Shown piece after piece: positions 7,441-15,793 of a DNA stretch of 23,133 nucleotides. Source of the DNA: Lachnospiraceae bacterium (GTDB taxonomy: Bacteria > Bacillota > Clostridia > Lachnospirales > Lachnospiraceae); contig JABZIV010000031.1 of NCBI GenBank assembly GCA_015258095.1, positions 1 through 23,133 on the forward strand. The letters are read 5' to 3'. Both the position numbers and the translations under genes were made by a program. Positions within the stretch are counted from its first letter, which is position 1. Each line of letters starts with the position of its first letter. The notes beneath the pieces are model-generated. The model was not told where the DNA came from. It ran no database searches and worked only from the letters and a program-made list of their open reading frames with translations.

Positions 7441-8814
7441 TCAAATGCTTCCATACTTTTTATGAAAATCAAAATCCGCTTTTCCAAAGAGCATATCAAA
7501 CGCGGAAATCAATCTCTGTCTGGTCTCTTCCGGTAAAATAATGGCATCAATATATCCGCGGGCAGCGGCACTTTCCGCCGAAGCCTTCTTTGCCAGGTAG
7601 CTCTTTCCCTTTTCCTCCCGCTCTGCCAAAGAAGCCTCCGGATAAAGGATTTGCATAGCCAACGCCTCCTCCATAAGGGAAATCTCCGACGCAGGATAAG
7701 CAAAAACCAAATCCGCTCCCATGCCTTTACTTCCCAGACACGCAGCAAGGGAACCGATGGCTTTCTTCACTACAGTGACTAGCGGAACGGAAGAATTGCC
7801 ATAGAGAGAAAGGAATTCCGCCATAGCCTTCGCCATGTGTTTTTCGTTACATAAGCAATTCTCGAATCCGGATACATCACAGAGGAGAAACACCGGCAAG
7901 GAATAGCTATTACAGAAGCGAAGAAAACGATTCATTTTCTCGACATCTTTCCAATGCAGCGCTCCCCCATTCGTCGCAATTCCCCCTACAGTCTGTCCGT
8001 TCAGATGCAGAAAGGCGGTAACGGCTTCCTCGCCATAGCCTCTCGCCATTTCAAAAATTTCTCCCTGATCGGAAAGTACAGTAAGAGACTCTCTTGCCTT
8101 CAAAGACTCGAAGCCGTCTACCGCACGATTCAAATTATCTTCCACTTCTTCCGAAAATGCGGCATCTTCATTGTTTGCAGGAAGAAAACGGAAGGCTTTT
8201 TGTACTTCCCGGAAAATTTCTTCCTCCGTCCCGGAGAAGTCAACGTTACCGGCTTCTTCCTGTGCTTCCCCTCTTGCGAAAGAATCGTCCTTATTGCCCT
8301 TTACCGCATCCGGTGCATTGATGAAAAGTCTTCCCTCTTCCTTTTCCAGGAAACGGAAGTCGGATAAGGCGGATAACACTGCCATTCCACCGCCTGCCTG
8401 CCCGAATACAATCGAGTAAAGGGGAATCAGTCCCTTTGCCTTTGCTTTCTTTTTATAAATCTTGGAAAGGGCGTAGAGTGCATCCGTTGCTTCTTCCAAT
8501 CGAATTCCGCTGGAATCCAGGAGTTCCACAACCGGCGCTCCCATTTTCATCGCCATATCATAAAGACGGGCAATCTTTCTTCCGTGCATCTCTCCCATTG
8601 AACCGGACAAAATCTCCCTGTCTTCCGCATAAATATAGACCGGTTTACCCGAAATACTTCCATAACCGCAGATAACGCCATCCGTCTCCGCTTTCCCTTC
8701 TTCTCTGACAAAGTCCGTACTGCGACTTCTGACTAAAGCACCCAGTTCTACAAAGCTCTGTACGTCCAGCAATGCCTCAATACGACTTCTTGCCTTCGAA
8801 CTATGCTCGTTCAT
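7441..8814 (-). CDS. Carboxyl transferase domain protein (acyl-CoA carboxylase/decarboxylase type)
   Basis: Protein of 457 residues in the family of propionyl-CoA carboxylase beta and methylmalonyl-CoA or glutaconyl-CoA decarboxylase alpha subunits, which move a carboxyl group between an acyl-CoA and biotin. Two crotonase-like halves are visible: the first with VVELLDSSGIRLEEA and FGQAGGGMAVLSAL, the second with VFLLCDVSGF and KAIGSLAACLGSKGMGADL before AYPASEISLM. The start has GGAGGAAG just upstream, and a good promoter lies at 8860-8888. No biotin carrier, biotin carboxylase or membrane decarboxylase subunit is nearby, so its acyl-CoA substrate and partners are unknown. At about 460 residues it is somewhat shorter than the usual 500 to 520. 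Confidence 0.85.
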   Translation of the reverse strand: MNEHSSKARSRIEALLDVQSFVELGALVRSRSTDFVREEGKAETDGVICGYGSISGKPVYIYAEDREILSGSMGEMHGRKIARLYDMAMKMGAPVVELLDSSGIRLEEATDALYALSKIYKKKAKAKGLIPLYSIVFGQAGGGMAVLSALSDFRFLEKEEGRLFINAPDAVKGNKDDSFARGEAQEEAGNVDFSGTEEEIFREVQKAFRFLPANNEDAAFSEEVEDNLNRAVDGFESLKARESLTVLSDQGEIFEMARGYGEEAVTAFLHLNGQTVGGIATNGGALHWKDVEKMNRFLRFCNSYSLPVFLLCDVSGFENCLCNEKHMAKAMAEFLSLYGNSSVPLVTVVKKAIGSLAACLGSKGMGADLVFAYPASEISLMEEALAMQILYPEASLAEREEKGKSYLAKKASAESAAARGYIDAIILPEETRQRLISAFDMLFGKADFDFHKKYGSI

Positions 8815-8859
8815 CTTCCTCCTCCATTTCTACCTATGGTTCAACGCATAATCCTTAAC

Positions 8860-8888
8860 ATTTTAAACGATTGAATAGTTGAGTTCAA
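8860..8888 (-). promoter_or_regulatory. Predicted sigma-A-type promoter for the carboxyltransferase gene
   Basis: On the minus strand TTGAAC (-35, 8888-8883) is followed after 17 bases by TAAAAT (-10, 8865-8860), matching the consensus at 4/6 and 5/6. Transcription would begin near 8853, giving a leader of about 40 bases with GGAGG before the ATG at 8814. The rest of the 8815-8946 gap is AT-rich and holds nothing else convincing. Confidence 0.6.
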
Positions 8889-8946
8889 GAGATTTTAAGC
8901 TACTTTTAAGATACGCTTTTTAAAAGTTTTCTTCTGCCTTTTCTCT

Positions 8947-10317
8947 TTAACTGCGATAACGAAGTCCTTTAGGATAAAGATTGCGTAGTTTCTCATTCCG
9001 ATAATATCCAAATCCCAGCGGAATCCCGTCACAATATACAATGCCGAGACCGGTTGATTCCTCCTTTTGTGGAGGTATAAAGAAACTGCATTCCTCCCGC
9101 TTTACGTGAATTTCCTGTCCCGAGAGATAGGCATCCACTCTTTCCTCCCCTCTCTTTAGATAAATACAATACCTTAAATTGTATTTTGTCTCCGGCTTAC
9201 ACGCGGAAAGAACAGGGAAAAGACGTTTCAAATGAAGCGCATGACTCAAGCCGTGGCTGTACTCCCATCCCGTTTTTCCTTCTTCAAAAGCACGTACGCC
9301 TAAACGAAACAGCTTTAGACGAGAAAAGGGTTCCAAACCGTTGCTATATATAAAAATAGATTTATTTTTCCGGAGAATGGAATACGCCTCTTTTTTAGTC
9401 GTCCGTTCCAGATCCTTTCCCGCTTTTTTGAAAATGGCATAATACTGCCCTTCTCCTCTACTGTTATGAAAGAGGAGTTTCTTCTCCTCCTTCAAGCTGT
9501 ATTCCGGGTTTTCCCTGAGAATCCAGTCCCGCATTTCTTCGTCCTCTAAAGGCGCAAACGTGCAGGTGGAGTAACAGAGCTCTCCCCCTTCCCGAAGCAT
9601 CTGAAAAGCGGATTCCAGAATGTCTCTCTGTCTCTCCGCACATTTCTCCACCAAAAAAGGAGACCATTCTTTTACCGCTTCTTCACTCTTTCGGAACATC
9701 CCCTCTCCGGAACAAGGTGCATCCACCAGGATTCTGGAAAAATAAGAGGGAAAGTTTTCAGCAAGGGATGCCGGAGACTCATTTACAACGGCAAGATTGC
9801 AATACCCCATTCTTTCCGCATTTTGAGATAGAATCCTGGCTCTTTCTCCAACATACTCGTTAGAGAGCAAAATTCCCCCTTCTTCCTCGGAAAGGAAATC
9901 TGCAATCTGCAAACTTTTCCCACCGGGACTGGCACAGAGATCCAGGCAGCGGTCAAAGGGGCGAATCTCCATCCGTGGTACCACAGCCATTGCAGAGGGA
10001 TCTTGAATATAATAGAGTCCGCCTTCATGGTATGGGTCTTTTCCAATGGAAATACCGTTCTCCCGAAGTTCCTCTTCCTCCACATAAAACTCTCTTTGTT
10101 CTTCTTCCCTCTTCTCTGAAAAGACCGGCTCTAAATGCCACTTCTCTTTCCATTCCTGAAACGAGAATCCTTCCTTTTCCGCCTCCTCTACTTTTTTTCG
10201 ATTGACACGGATTCCTCTCTTCGGCATTTCCGAAAAAGAGCGCAGGAAAGACTGCCACTCCCCCTCTTCTTGCAGCATAGCATGCATTCTGTCCAGAAAT
10301 TCTTTCGCTAATTCCAC
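8947..10317 (-). CDS. RsmB/RsmF-family RNA (cytosine-C5) methyltransferase
   Basis: SAM-dependent enzyme (456 residues) that methylates cytosine C5 in rRNA or tRNA. The SAM-binding motif CASPGGKS lies at about residues 128-135, DAPCSGEG carries Cys202, and YSTCTF carries Cys252; in this family the TC cysteine attacks the base and the PC cysteine helps release the product. A C-terminal region of about 170 residues resembles the RNA-binding extension of RsmF-type proteins. The start is GTG 10317 with AGGAG 10 bases upstream; the nearest ATG is 10 codons inside. The exact RNA target (for example 16S C1407) cannot be told from sequence, so no symbol is assigned. Confidence 0.9.
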   Translation of the reverse strand: MELAKEFLDRMHAMLQEEGEWQSFLRSFSEMPKRGIRVNRKKVEEAEKEGFSFQEWKEKWHLEPVFSEKREEEQREFYVEEEELRENGISIGKDPYHEGGLYYIQDPSAMAVVPRMEIRPFDRCLDLCASPGGKSLQIADFLSEEEGGILLSNEYVGERARILSQNAERMGYCNLAVVNESPASLAENFPSYFSRILVDAPCSGEGMFRKSEEAVKEWSPFLVEKCAERQRDILESAFQMLREGGELCYSTCTFAPLEDEEMRDWILRENPEYSLKEEKKLLFHNSRGEGQYYAIFKKAGKDLERTTKKEAYSILRKNKSIFIYSNGLEPFSRLKLFRLGVRAFEEGKTGWEYSHGLSHALHLKRLFPVLSACKPETKYNLRYCIYLKRGEERVDAYLSGQEIHVKREECSFFIPPQKEESTGLGIVYCDGIPLGFGYYRNEKLRNLYPKGLRYRS

Positions 10318-10355
10318 TCTTTCTTTCTCCTATCTTACTTTCTCTGCTTCGTGCG

Positions 10356-10399
10356 TGATAAGCAGACAACACAAAAACACATGATAAGGCAGCACAAAA
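10356..10399. repeat. Two short imperfect direct repeats
   Basis: TGATAAGCAGACAACACAAAA (10356-10376) recurs nearly intact as TGATAAGGCAGCACAAAA (10382-10399) in the 87-bp gap between the methyltransferase and permease genes. It may be a local slippage duplication or a binding site. Nothing else was seen in this gap. Confidence 0.4.
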
Positions 10400-10404
10400 G
10401 CGCT

Positions 10405-11505
10405 TTATAAATAAGAAAGCAGAAGCTCTCGTAACTCCTTCAGTGCGGAGAGCATGCCGTCATAAGCCCCGTAATGAAAAAAGCGCAAAAGCAGCATCCC
10501 CACCGGCAAAGCCAGAACCATCCCGGAAAGGCTGTAAAACTTATAGCCCAAAAATAAAAAGAGCAATGCCAGAAGAGGAGGCAAACCGATGGCATCCCCA
10601 ATAATTTTCGGTTGTAAAAACTGTCGAATAATCTGACTCAGGACATATAATAGGGCGAGCGCAAAAAAGAAAAGAAACTGCCCTTTTAAAAATACCATAA
10701 GCATCCACGGCCACATGATAAATCCCACGCCGAAAACCGGCAAAGCATCTAAAAAAGCAGTGAGAAAAGCCAGGAGCACAGCGTAAGGAACTTTCAGAAG
10801 ACTAAACCCGATTGCCAGCAATAAGAACACGCAGAACATAATTTCAAACTGTGCCAGAATATAGCCCCTTAAAATCTTCTTTCCATCTTCTCGTAACAAT
10901 GTGCCGTAATGTCGAAAACTCTCCGGAAGGAGGGTCTTTAAAAACGGAAGTAATTTTCCTCCATCCTTTACAAAAGAAAGAGCCGAAAGAAAAGTCAGGA
11001 CAAAATAAAGAAGCAGTTCCGGTAGACCACTCACAAAATGAAGAGAAAAACGAAGCGCAGGGGATGACCAGTTCTTTAAAATACTCTTTCCCATATTGCC
11101 AAGTTTTTCCGGAAGATCCGAAAGATGATTTTGTATCGCTCCCGGAAGCAACGTTCTTAATTTTTCTAAAGTAATAAAAGCGCTTTCCTGTAAAGAGAGA
11201 AGGTACGCGGGGAATCCTGCCATTTTTTTCGTTACAAAAGGAATCCCCAGTAAAAGCAAAAGATAAACCAGTCCTGCTAAAAGAAGAAAAAGGGACAAGA
11301 TGACAAATAGAGAAAGAAACTCCTTCTTTAAAAAGGGAAAGGCGCGATGAAGAAGCCGGATAAACGGCTCTGCTATCACAGCGAGTACCGCCCCTATCAC
11401 AAACGGTAAAAAAAACAAAAGAAGCTTCGGCAGGAAAAGTAAAGCCATCGCTGTCAAGGCGACGGGAAAACAGATTCTATATAAAAGTAAGACGATTCTT
11501 TTCAT
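10405..11505 (-). CDS. AI-2E family permease, YtvI-like membrane protein
   Basis: Multi-pass membrane protein of 366 residues in the AI-2E/UPF0118 permease family, with about seven or eight hydrophobic segments and the signature LLAFLTAFLDALPVFGVGF near residues 255-275. The pattern (LPKLLLFFLPFVIGAVLA at the start, QPKIIGDAIGLPPLLALLFLFLGYK near the end) resembles the sporulation-associated YtvI subgroup. Known family members have been linked to signal export or ion exchange, and YtvI itself has no settled biochemistry. ATG 11505 has AGGAGGAAGGGAG just upstream and overlaps the stop of the preceding gene as ATGA, so translation is probably coupled. A sporulation role is only a possibility. 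Confidence 0.83.
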   Translation of the reverse strand: MKRIVLLLYRICFPVALTAMALLFLPKLLLFFLPFVIGAVLAVIAEPFIRLLHRAFPFLKKEFLSLFVILSLFLLLAGLVYLLLLLGIPFVTKKMAGFPAYLLSLQESAFITLEKLRTLLPGAIQNHLSDLPEKLGNMGKSILKNWSSPALRFSLHFVSGLPELLLYFVLTFLSALSFVKDGGKLLPFLKTLLPESFRHYGTLLREDGKKILRGYILAQFEIMFCVFLLLAIGFSLLKVPYAVLLAFLTAFLDALPVFGVGFIMWPWMLMVFLKGQFLFFFALALLYVLSQIIRQFLQPKIIGDAIGLPPLLALLFLFLGYKFYSLSGMVLALPVGMLLLRFFHYGAYDGMLSALKELRELLLSYL

Positions 11506-12800
11506 GCTCCCTTCCTCCTCGTTCTCCAGTCCCATAGTATAGCAAAGAAGAGACAGACGCCAAAGTAGAAAATGCTGGAGGCATTGGAAAACCAGGTTGT
11601 AAAGAAAGAAAAGAGAAGATAAAAAGCAAATTGCGCATGGATAAGAAGAATAAAAGGATTCTCCTTCTTTGAAAACGTCTTTAACAGCGCTGCGATTCCA
11701 CCTAAAATCGCAGAAAATACGGAAACCCCTATCAATCCGAAATCATAATACGCATCATAAAGAAGGGTTAAGGTACTAAGTTCTTTTTTGGTCAAATAAA
11801 GAGGATAGCTAAGCGGTACTTTCAGGAAGAATTTTAATCCGCTTAACGTAAAGAAAGGATATGCCATCCGAAAACCATAGGAATGTTTGATTATTTTCTT
11901 TGTTAAAAGATTAAGATTCTCAAAATTATTGGCCACATACATATACGGTTGAACGAAAAAAATAGGCATATTCTTATCTTTCATCGAAAAAATGCCCAAG
12001 AGATAAGAAACAGAGTGCGCTCTTTCTATGGTAAGAAGAACATAGCTTATAATTAAAAAAAGGAAGAGGAAACAGAGCTTCTTCTTTTCTATGCGATATC
12101 CCTCTAAAAGAAGGGTAAAGACAAACAGTACAATAGAGAAAATAAGTTGAAAACGGGAAAGCAGGAGAATCGGTAAAAGAAGGGAAAGCGAAAAACTCAC
12201 TAAGCTAAAGGCATGAATCTTCTTCTCCATCTTCGTTAAATAGGCGATGAGGGAGGGAACCAGAACAAAAACAGTGGTAAAATAATGCAGCCCTTTTAAG
12301 TGAAAAGCCGAGTAAGCATGAGGCGTGTGTGTCGTAAAAAGGGGAATATACCGTAGCACAGACGCTTCCACCAGAAAGGAGAGCAAAGAAATGACGAGAA
12401 GAGCCGAAATAAACCGCTTTAATACGACGATGTTTTCCTTTTCCTCTTTCTTCTGAACCTTTACTACCGTATCTTTCCGCATAAGAAAAAAGCGAAAGAA
12501 ATGATAGACGAAGTAAAAGAAAAAATAGGAAAAAAACAGAGACTGCCACATCTCCCTCGTCCAGTTGGATGAAAGAGTGCTCAGTTGCAGGACTGCGATT
12601 CCCTCTCCACCCAGAATGCCTAGCGCAAAAAGTCCGGTGAGCGGAAGCGCCGTTTGCTCTCTCTTTCTTTCCGTAAGAAAGAGGAAGAAAGCCAAGGAAA
12701 GAAAAAGGATGGAGGAAAGGACGGAAAACCCGGCTACTTTACAACGATACGCTACATAATAAATCACACTGTATAAGATAAGTACTTTAACCGTCTTCAT
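11502..12800 (-). CDS. Wzy-like oligosaccharide repeat-unit polymerase, probable
   Basis: Very hydrophobic protein of 432 residues with about eleven membrane segments and a large outer loop around residues 270-340. The closing part of that loop, TLTLLYDAYYDFGLIGVSVFSAILGG, resembles the conserved region of O-antigen/capsule polymerases (Wzy, EpsG-like), which link lipid-carried sugar repeats at the outer membrane face. No glycosyltransferase, flippase or chain-length gene accompanies it, so it is an orphan here. The start ATG 12800 has only a weak ribosome site (GAGAGAAGAG). It lies 38 bp after cdaR and overlaps the YtvI-like gene by 4 bp. O-antigen ligase or a plain membrane protein of unknown role are alternatives. 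Confidence 0.62.
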   Translation of the reverse strand: MKTVKVLILYSVIYYVAYRCKVAGFSVLSSILFLSLAFFLFLTERKREQTALPLTGLFALGILGGEGIAVLQLSTLSSNWTREMWQSLFFSYFFFYFVYHFFRFFLMRKDTVVKVQKKEEKENIVVLKRFISALLVISLLSFLVEASVLRYIPLFTTHTPHAYSAFHLKGLHYFTTVFVLVPSLIAYLTKMEKKIHAFSLVSFSLSLLLPILLLSRFQLIFSIVLFVFTLLLEGYRIEKKKLCFLFLFLIISYVLLTIERAHSVSYLLGIFSMKDKNMPIFFVQPYMYVANNFENLNLLTKKIIKHSYGFRMAYPFFTLSGLKFFLKVPLSYPLYLTKKELSTLTLLYDAYYDFGLIGVSVFSAILGGIAALLKTFSKKENPFILLIHAQFAFYLLFSFFTTWFSNASSIFYFGVCLFFAILWDWRTRRKGA

Positions 12801-12838
12801 CCGCGCTCTTCTCTCTTTATTCCTTCCTTCACAACAGT

Positions 12839-14020
12839 CTAATGGCTCTCTTCTACCGATTTCTTCTCCGACTTATTCGCCGCCTTACTTTCTGTATTGG
12901 TCTTTCCGCTTGCGGACTTGCTCTCCCCGGAAGATCCGCCCGCTTTACTTTCCTCGCTGGATTTCTCTTCTTTGCTTTCCTCCGTAGAACTCTCTGCTGT
13001 GGACTCCGTCTTGGACTCCTCCGTGTCCTTCACGCTCTCCTGTTTTTCTCCTCCGGACTTCTGTGTTTCTTCATTTTTCTTCAACTTCACAATAACCGTG
13101 ATACTCTTATTCGGCTCCGTAAGGGAAACCCCCTTCGGAAGAAAATCCTCAATCGGATATTCTTTTTTGATATCCGATTGTGCAGAGGAGACATCGACAG
13201 CCGGTAAAGAAAGGCTGTTTAGAGAATCGAGAAGACTCTCATTTCCGGAAACCGGAATACTGGCTGGCGATACCTCAACTTTCTCGACACTGTATCCGTT
13301 TTGCGGTGTTCCGGTCGTCGTCGCACTGACCCGTAAGTCTTTTTTCTTGTTCACTACTACCGTATAATCAATGTTTTCCTGAGAAAGCGATACATTTTCC
13401 AGAGAACCGATGGTTTTTCCATTCGCATCATAAAAAACCGCTTTTTCCGTACCGCTGGTATTCTGATGCAAACCGTCTACATTCACTAAGATTCCGACGG
13501 AAGAAATACGCCCGACGGAAGACTCCGGACCTGTTACATAAATCGTCTCCGGCTCAGTATGAATCGAAGAAACCAGATATCCATCCTGCTCTTTTCCCCT
13601 TCTATGGGTTGTTAAGCTGAACTTCTTAATTTGCAAATCTTCCACATTGACCCGTACCACGGACGGCTTTGCTACAATATCCTGAATCTGTCCGCTGTTC
13701 TCCGCGTTCTTTAGCTCCACATAAACAGGAACCGAACCGGTAATCGAATAGTCATTCAAATCGATATAGGCATTGAAATCGGATGCCTGCACGGAAGATG
13801 CTCTATTACTTCTCACTGTATAGGAAACGGTAATGGTGCTCCGATCCACTTCCCATGTTTTATTTTCCGCCGAAAAAACATCCTGATGCAGAATATGCAA
13901 TTCTACGTTGCGACTCCCCTTCTGCTCCGGATTGGACACGTTGAAAACAATGAGCCAAAGCAGAAGCGCAAGGCACACACTGAACAACTTTAATGCAAGA
14001 TTGTCTTTTATATATTTCAT
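12839..14020 (-). CDS. cdaR: CdaR, YbbR-domain regulator of diadenylate cyclase
   Basis: Membrane-anchored partner of CdaA, 393 residues. A single membrane helix (about residues 9-27, LALKLFSVCLALLLWLIVF) anchors the protein, followed by about three YbbR domains outside the cell (elements such as YVTGPESSVGRI and IPVSGNESLLDSL). In Bacillota CdaR binds CdaA and adjusts c-di-AMP output. The last 80 residues (about 314-393) are a low-complexity tail rich in Ser, Glu and Lys with repeated EESK-like units and no Cys; the tail is probably disordered and could reach into the cell wall. The start overlaps the cdaA stop as ATGA, so synthesis of the two is coupled. Confidence 0.93.
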   Translation of the reverse strand: MKYIKDNLALKLFSVCLALLLWLIVFNVSNPEQKGSRNVELHILHQDVFSAENKTWEVDRSTITVSYTVRSNRASSVQASDFNAYIDLNDYSITGSVPVYVELKNAENSGQIQDIVAKPSVVRVNVEDLQIKKFSLTTHRRGKEQDGYLVSSIHTEPETIYVTGPESSVGRISSVGILVNVDGLHQNTSGTEKAVFYDANGKTIGSLENVSLSQENIDYTVVVNKKKDLRVSATTTGTPQNGYSVEKVEVSPASIPVSGNESLLDSLNSLSLPAVDVSSAQSDIKKEYPIEDFLPKGVSLTEPNKSITVIVKLKKNEETQKSGGEKQESVKDTEESKTESTAESSTEESKEEKSSEESKAGGSSGESKSASGKTNTESKAANKSEKKSVEESH

Positions 14021-14865
14021 TCCTCATCCTTCTTTCTTTCCTTTAAAAAGAAGAGGGGGCTAAAAATCTTCTTCCTCTGCTCTTTTGTCTCTTCTTGCGG
14101 AAGATAGAGTGCCAGATCTTCCGGATCCTTCACCTTATTTAATTTTCCGTGCACGGCAACGGAAATTCTCCCCGTCTCTTCGGAAACCACAAGCGTAATG
14201 GAATCCGTATTTTCAGAAATGCCGAGAGCCGCTCTGTGCCTTGTCCCGTATGCCTTGGAAATCTCCGCATCGGACAAAGGTAAGTAGCAAGTAGCGGAAG
14301 AAACCCTTCCGTTTGCAATCACCACAGCTCCGTCATGCAGGGGAGTATTCTTTTCAAAGATATTGATTAAAAGGGCAGCCGTAACGATTCCGTCAACATA
14401 AATACCGGTCTTTTCTATTTCCTCCAGACTCTGCTCCTGCTCAAGGACAATCAATGCACCGGTCTTATTCTCGGACATCACGCTGCAAGCCGCGATTAAC
14501 TCCTGGTTAATGTGGATATCGGAAGAAATATCCTTTCCCCGAAACGAGATGATTAAGTTTTTGGATCCGAGCTGTTCCAAGGCTTTACGAAGTTCCGGTT
14601 GAAAGATAACGACAAGGGCGATAATCGCTGCTGTAGAAAGTCGTTCAATTAACCATACAATGGTTGTCAAATGCAAAAATACGGCAAAAGCGGTGAATAA
14701 AATGATAATCAGAATTCCTTTAAGAAGCTGCCAGGCTTTTGTATTTTGAATCCATAAAAGAATGACATAAATCAGAGCCGATAAAATCGCAATCTCCAAT
14801 ATGCCTGAAAAGCTGACAGAGGGAAGTAAACTAATCCATCCCCTCAATTTTGAAATGAAATTCAC
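14017..14865 (-). CDS. cdaA: Diadenylate cyclase CdaA
   Basis: Makes cyclic di-AMP from two ATP; in Bacillota this controls potassium and osmolyte transport and wall homeostasis. The 282-residue protein has three N-terminal membrane helices (to about residue 75) and a cytoplasmic DAC domain with the catalytic DGA motif (about 178-180) and RHR motif (about 209-211). Only GTG starts are possible: two adjacent GTG codons at 14868 and 14865, with an in-frame stop upstream and no ATG. The second has better spacing from AGGGAG (6 bases against 3) and is used here. It is coupled to cdaR by a 4-bp overlap. The usual third partner glmM is not next to it. Confidence 0.96.
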   Translation of the reverse strand: MNFISKLRGWISLLPSVSFSGILEIAILSALIYVILLWIQNTKAWQLLKGILIIILFTAFAVFLHLTTIVWLIERLSTAAIIALVVIFQPELRKALEQLGSKNLIISFRGKDISSDIHINQELIAACSVMSENKTGALIVLEQEQSLEEIEKTGIYVDGIVTAALLINIFEKNTPLHDGAVVIANGRVSSATCYLPLSDAEISKAYGTRHRAALGISENTDSITLVVSEETGRISVAVHGKLNKVKDPEDLALYLPQEETKEQRKKIFSPLFFLKERKKDEE

Positions 14866-14895
14866 CACTTTCTCCCTTCTACTTCTAAAACCACT

Positions 14896-15783
14896 TTATC
14901 CTTTTTTCTTCGGAACCGCCTTCACATGATAATAATAGCGTTCATCTTCAAATTGTACAAACTCTGTCCCTCTGTAGTCCGCATCATGCAAAAAGAACAG
15001 GATAAACAGCGCAAGAACGGCAGACAACAGATAAGACAAGAACAGGGAAAACAGGGGAAGCCGCAAAGACAGAACAGGGCCTAAGATAAAAGTACAGGCT
15101 TCCACTACCAAACCTGCCAAGAGCGAAATCTCAAATGCATAAGAGAATTGAAAATTTCGAATTATATAAATAGAAAGCGCCGCCAGGCCGAGTACCATCA
15201 GCATCAGAAACATTTCCTTATTCTTCAAAAAAGGCGTAAAAGTCTTGGAAAGGCTATCCAGCTGTTCCATCAGATCCGCACTCGTAGAAAATTGCTTCTT
15301 ATTGTCCCGAATAAACTGCAAAAAATAGTATACCAGAATACCGATATCGAGAGACAAGAATGCCGTCATCCCCATAGACATCCCGATTAGCAGCGGCACA
15401 AAGAACGGTAAATGAAAATAAAAGCAGAGCGGCACCAGCGCAATAAGGACAGCATAGCGGTTTCTAAAACTACTTTGCAAAAGAAAGACAAAAACAAAAA
15501 ATACCGTACCAAGCCCCAGCAAAAGATAGGACATCGTATAAAAGTAGTAAAGCAGGTAGAGTGCACCGAGACAGGGAACAAAAGAAAAAGGAAGAAAAAA
15601 AGAAAAGAGTCCCATGCTTAGGATGAAAAGCGGATTCTCCAGTCTTCCGCCCATACGAAAGAACCGGCTCAGAAAGGCAAGAAGAAGAATGACAAAAAAA
15701 GAGCGAAAAATCGGTACCATCCAGTAATCATTCTCTCCATAGACTTTCTCTATTCTGTTTCGGTACTGCCGTAAAGTATCCAT
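14896..15783 (-). CDS. Multi-pass membrane protein of unknown function
   Basis: Unassigned protein of 295 residues with about nine or ten membrane segments after an N-terminal soluble part (VYGENDYWMVPIFRS). It ends in a short polar tail, VQFEDERYYYHVKAVPK. I recall similar tails in clostridial membrane proteins near cdaA, but this is memory, not a search. The ATG has AAGGGAG 5 bases upstream. It starts 10 bp after the preceding gene and ends 30 bp before cdaA, so it belongs to the same transcription unit. No transporter or enzyme motif was recognised. Confidence 0.8.
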   Translation of the reverse strand: MDTLRQYRNRIEKVYGENDYWMVPIFRSFFVILLLAFLSRFFRMGGRLENPLFILSMGLFSFFLPFSFVPCLGALYLLYYFYTMSYLLLGLGTVFFVFVFLLQSSFRNRYAVLIALVPLCFYFHLPFFVPLLIGMSMGMTAFLSLDIGILVYYFLQFIRDNKKQFSTSADLMEQLDSLSKTFTPFLKNKEMFLMLMVLGLAALSIYIIRNFQFSYAFEISLLAGLVVEACTFILGPVLSLRLPLFSLFLSYLLSAVLALFILFFLHDADYRGTEFVQFEDERYYYHVKAVPKKKG

Positions 15784-15793
15784 CTCTTCTCCC

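Noticed and set aside
8903..8926. CTTTTAA/TTAAAAG inverted repeat as terminator of the leftward methyltransferase gene
   Set aside because: The stem is almost all A-T and the T-run follows on the plus strand, the wrong direction for that gene.
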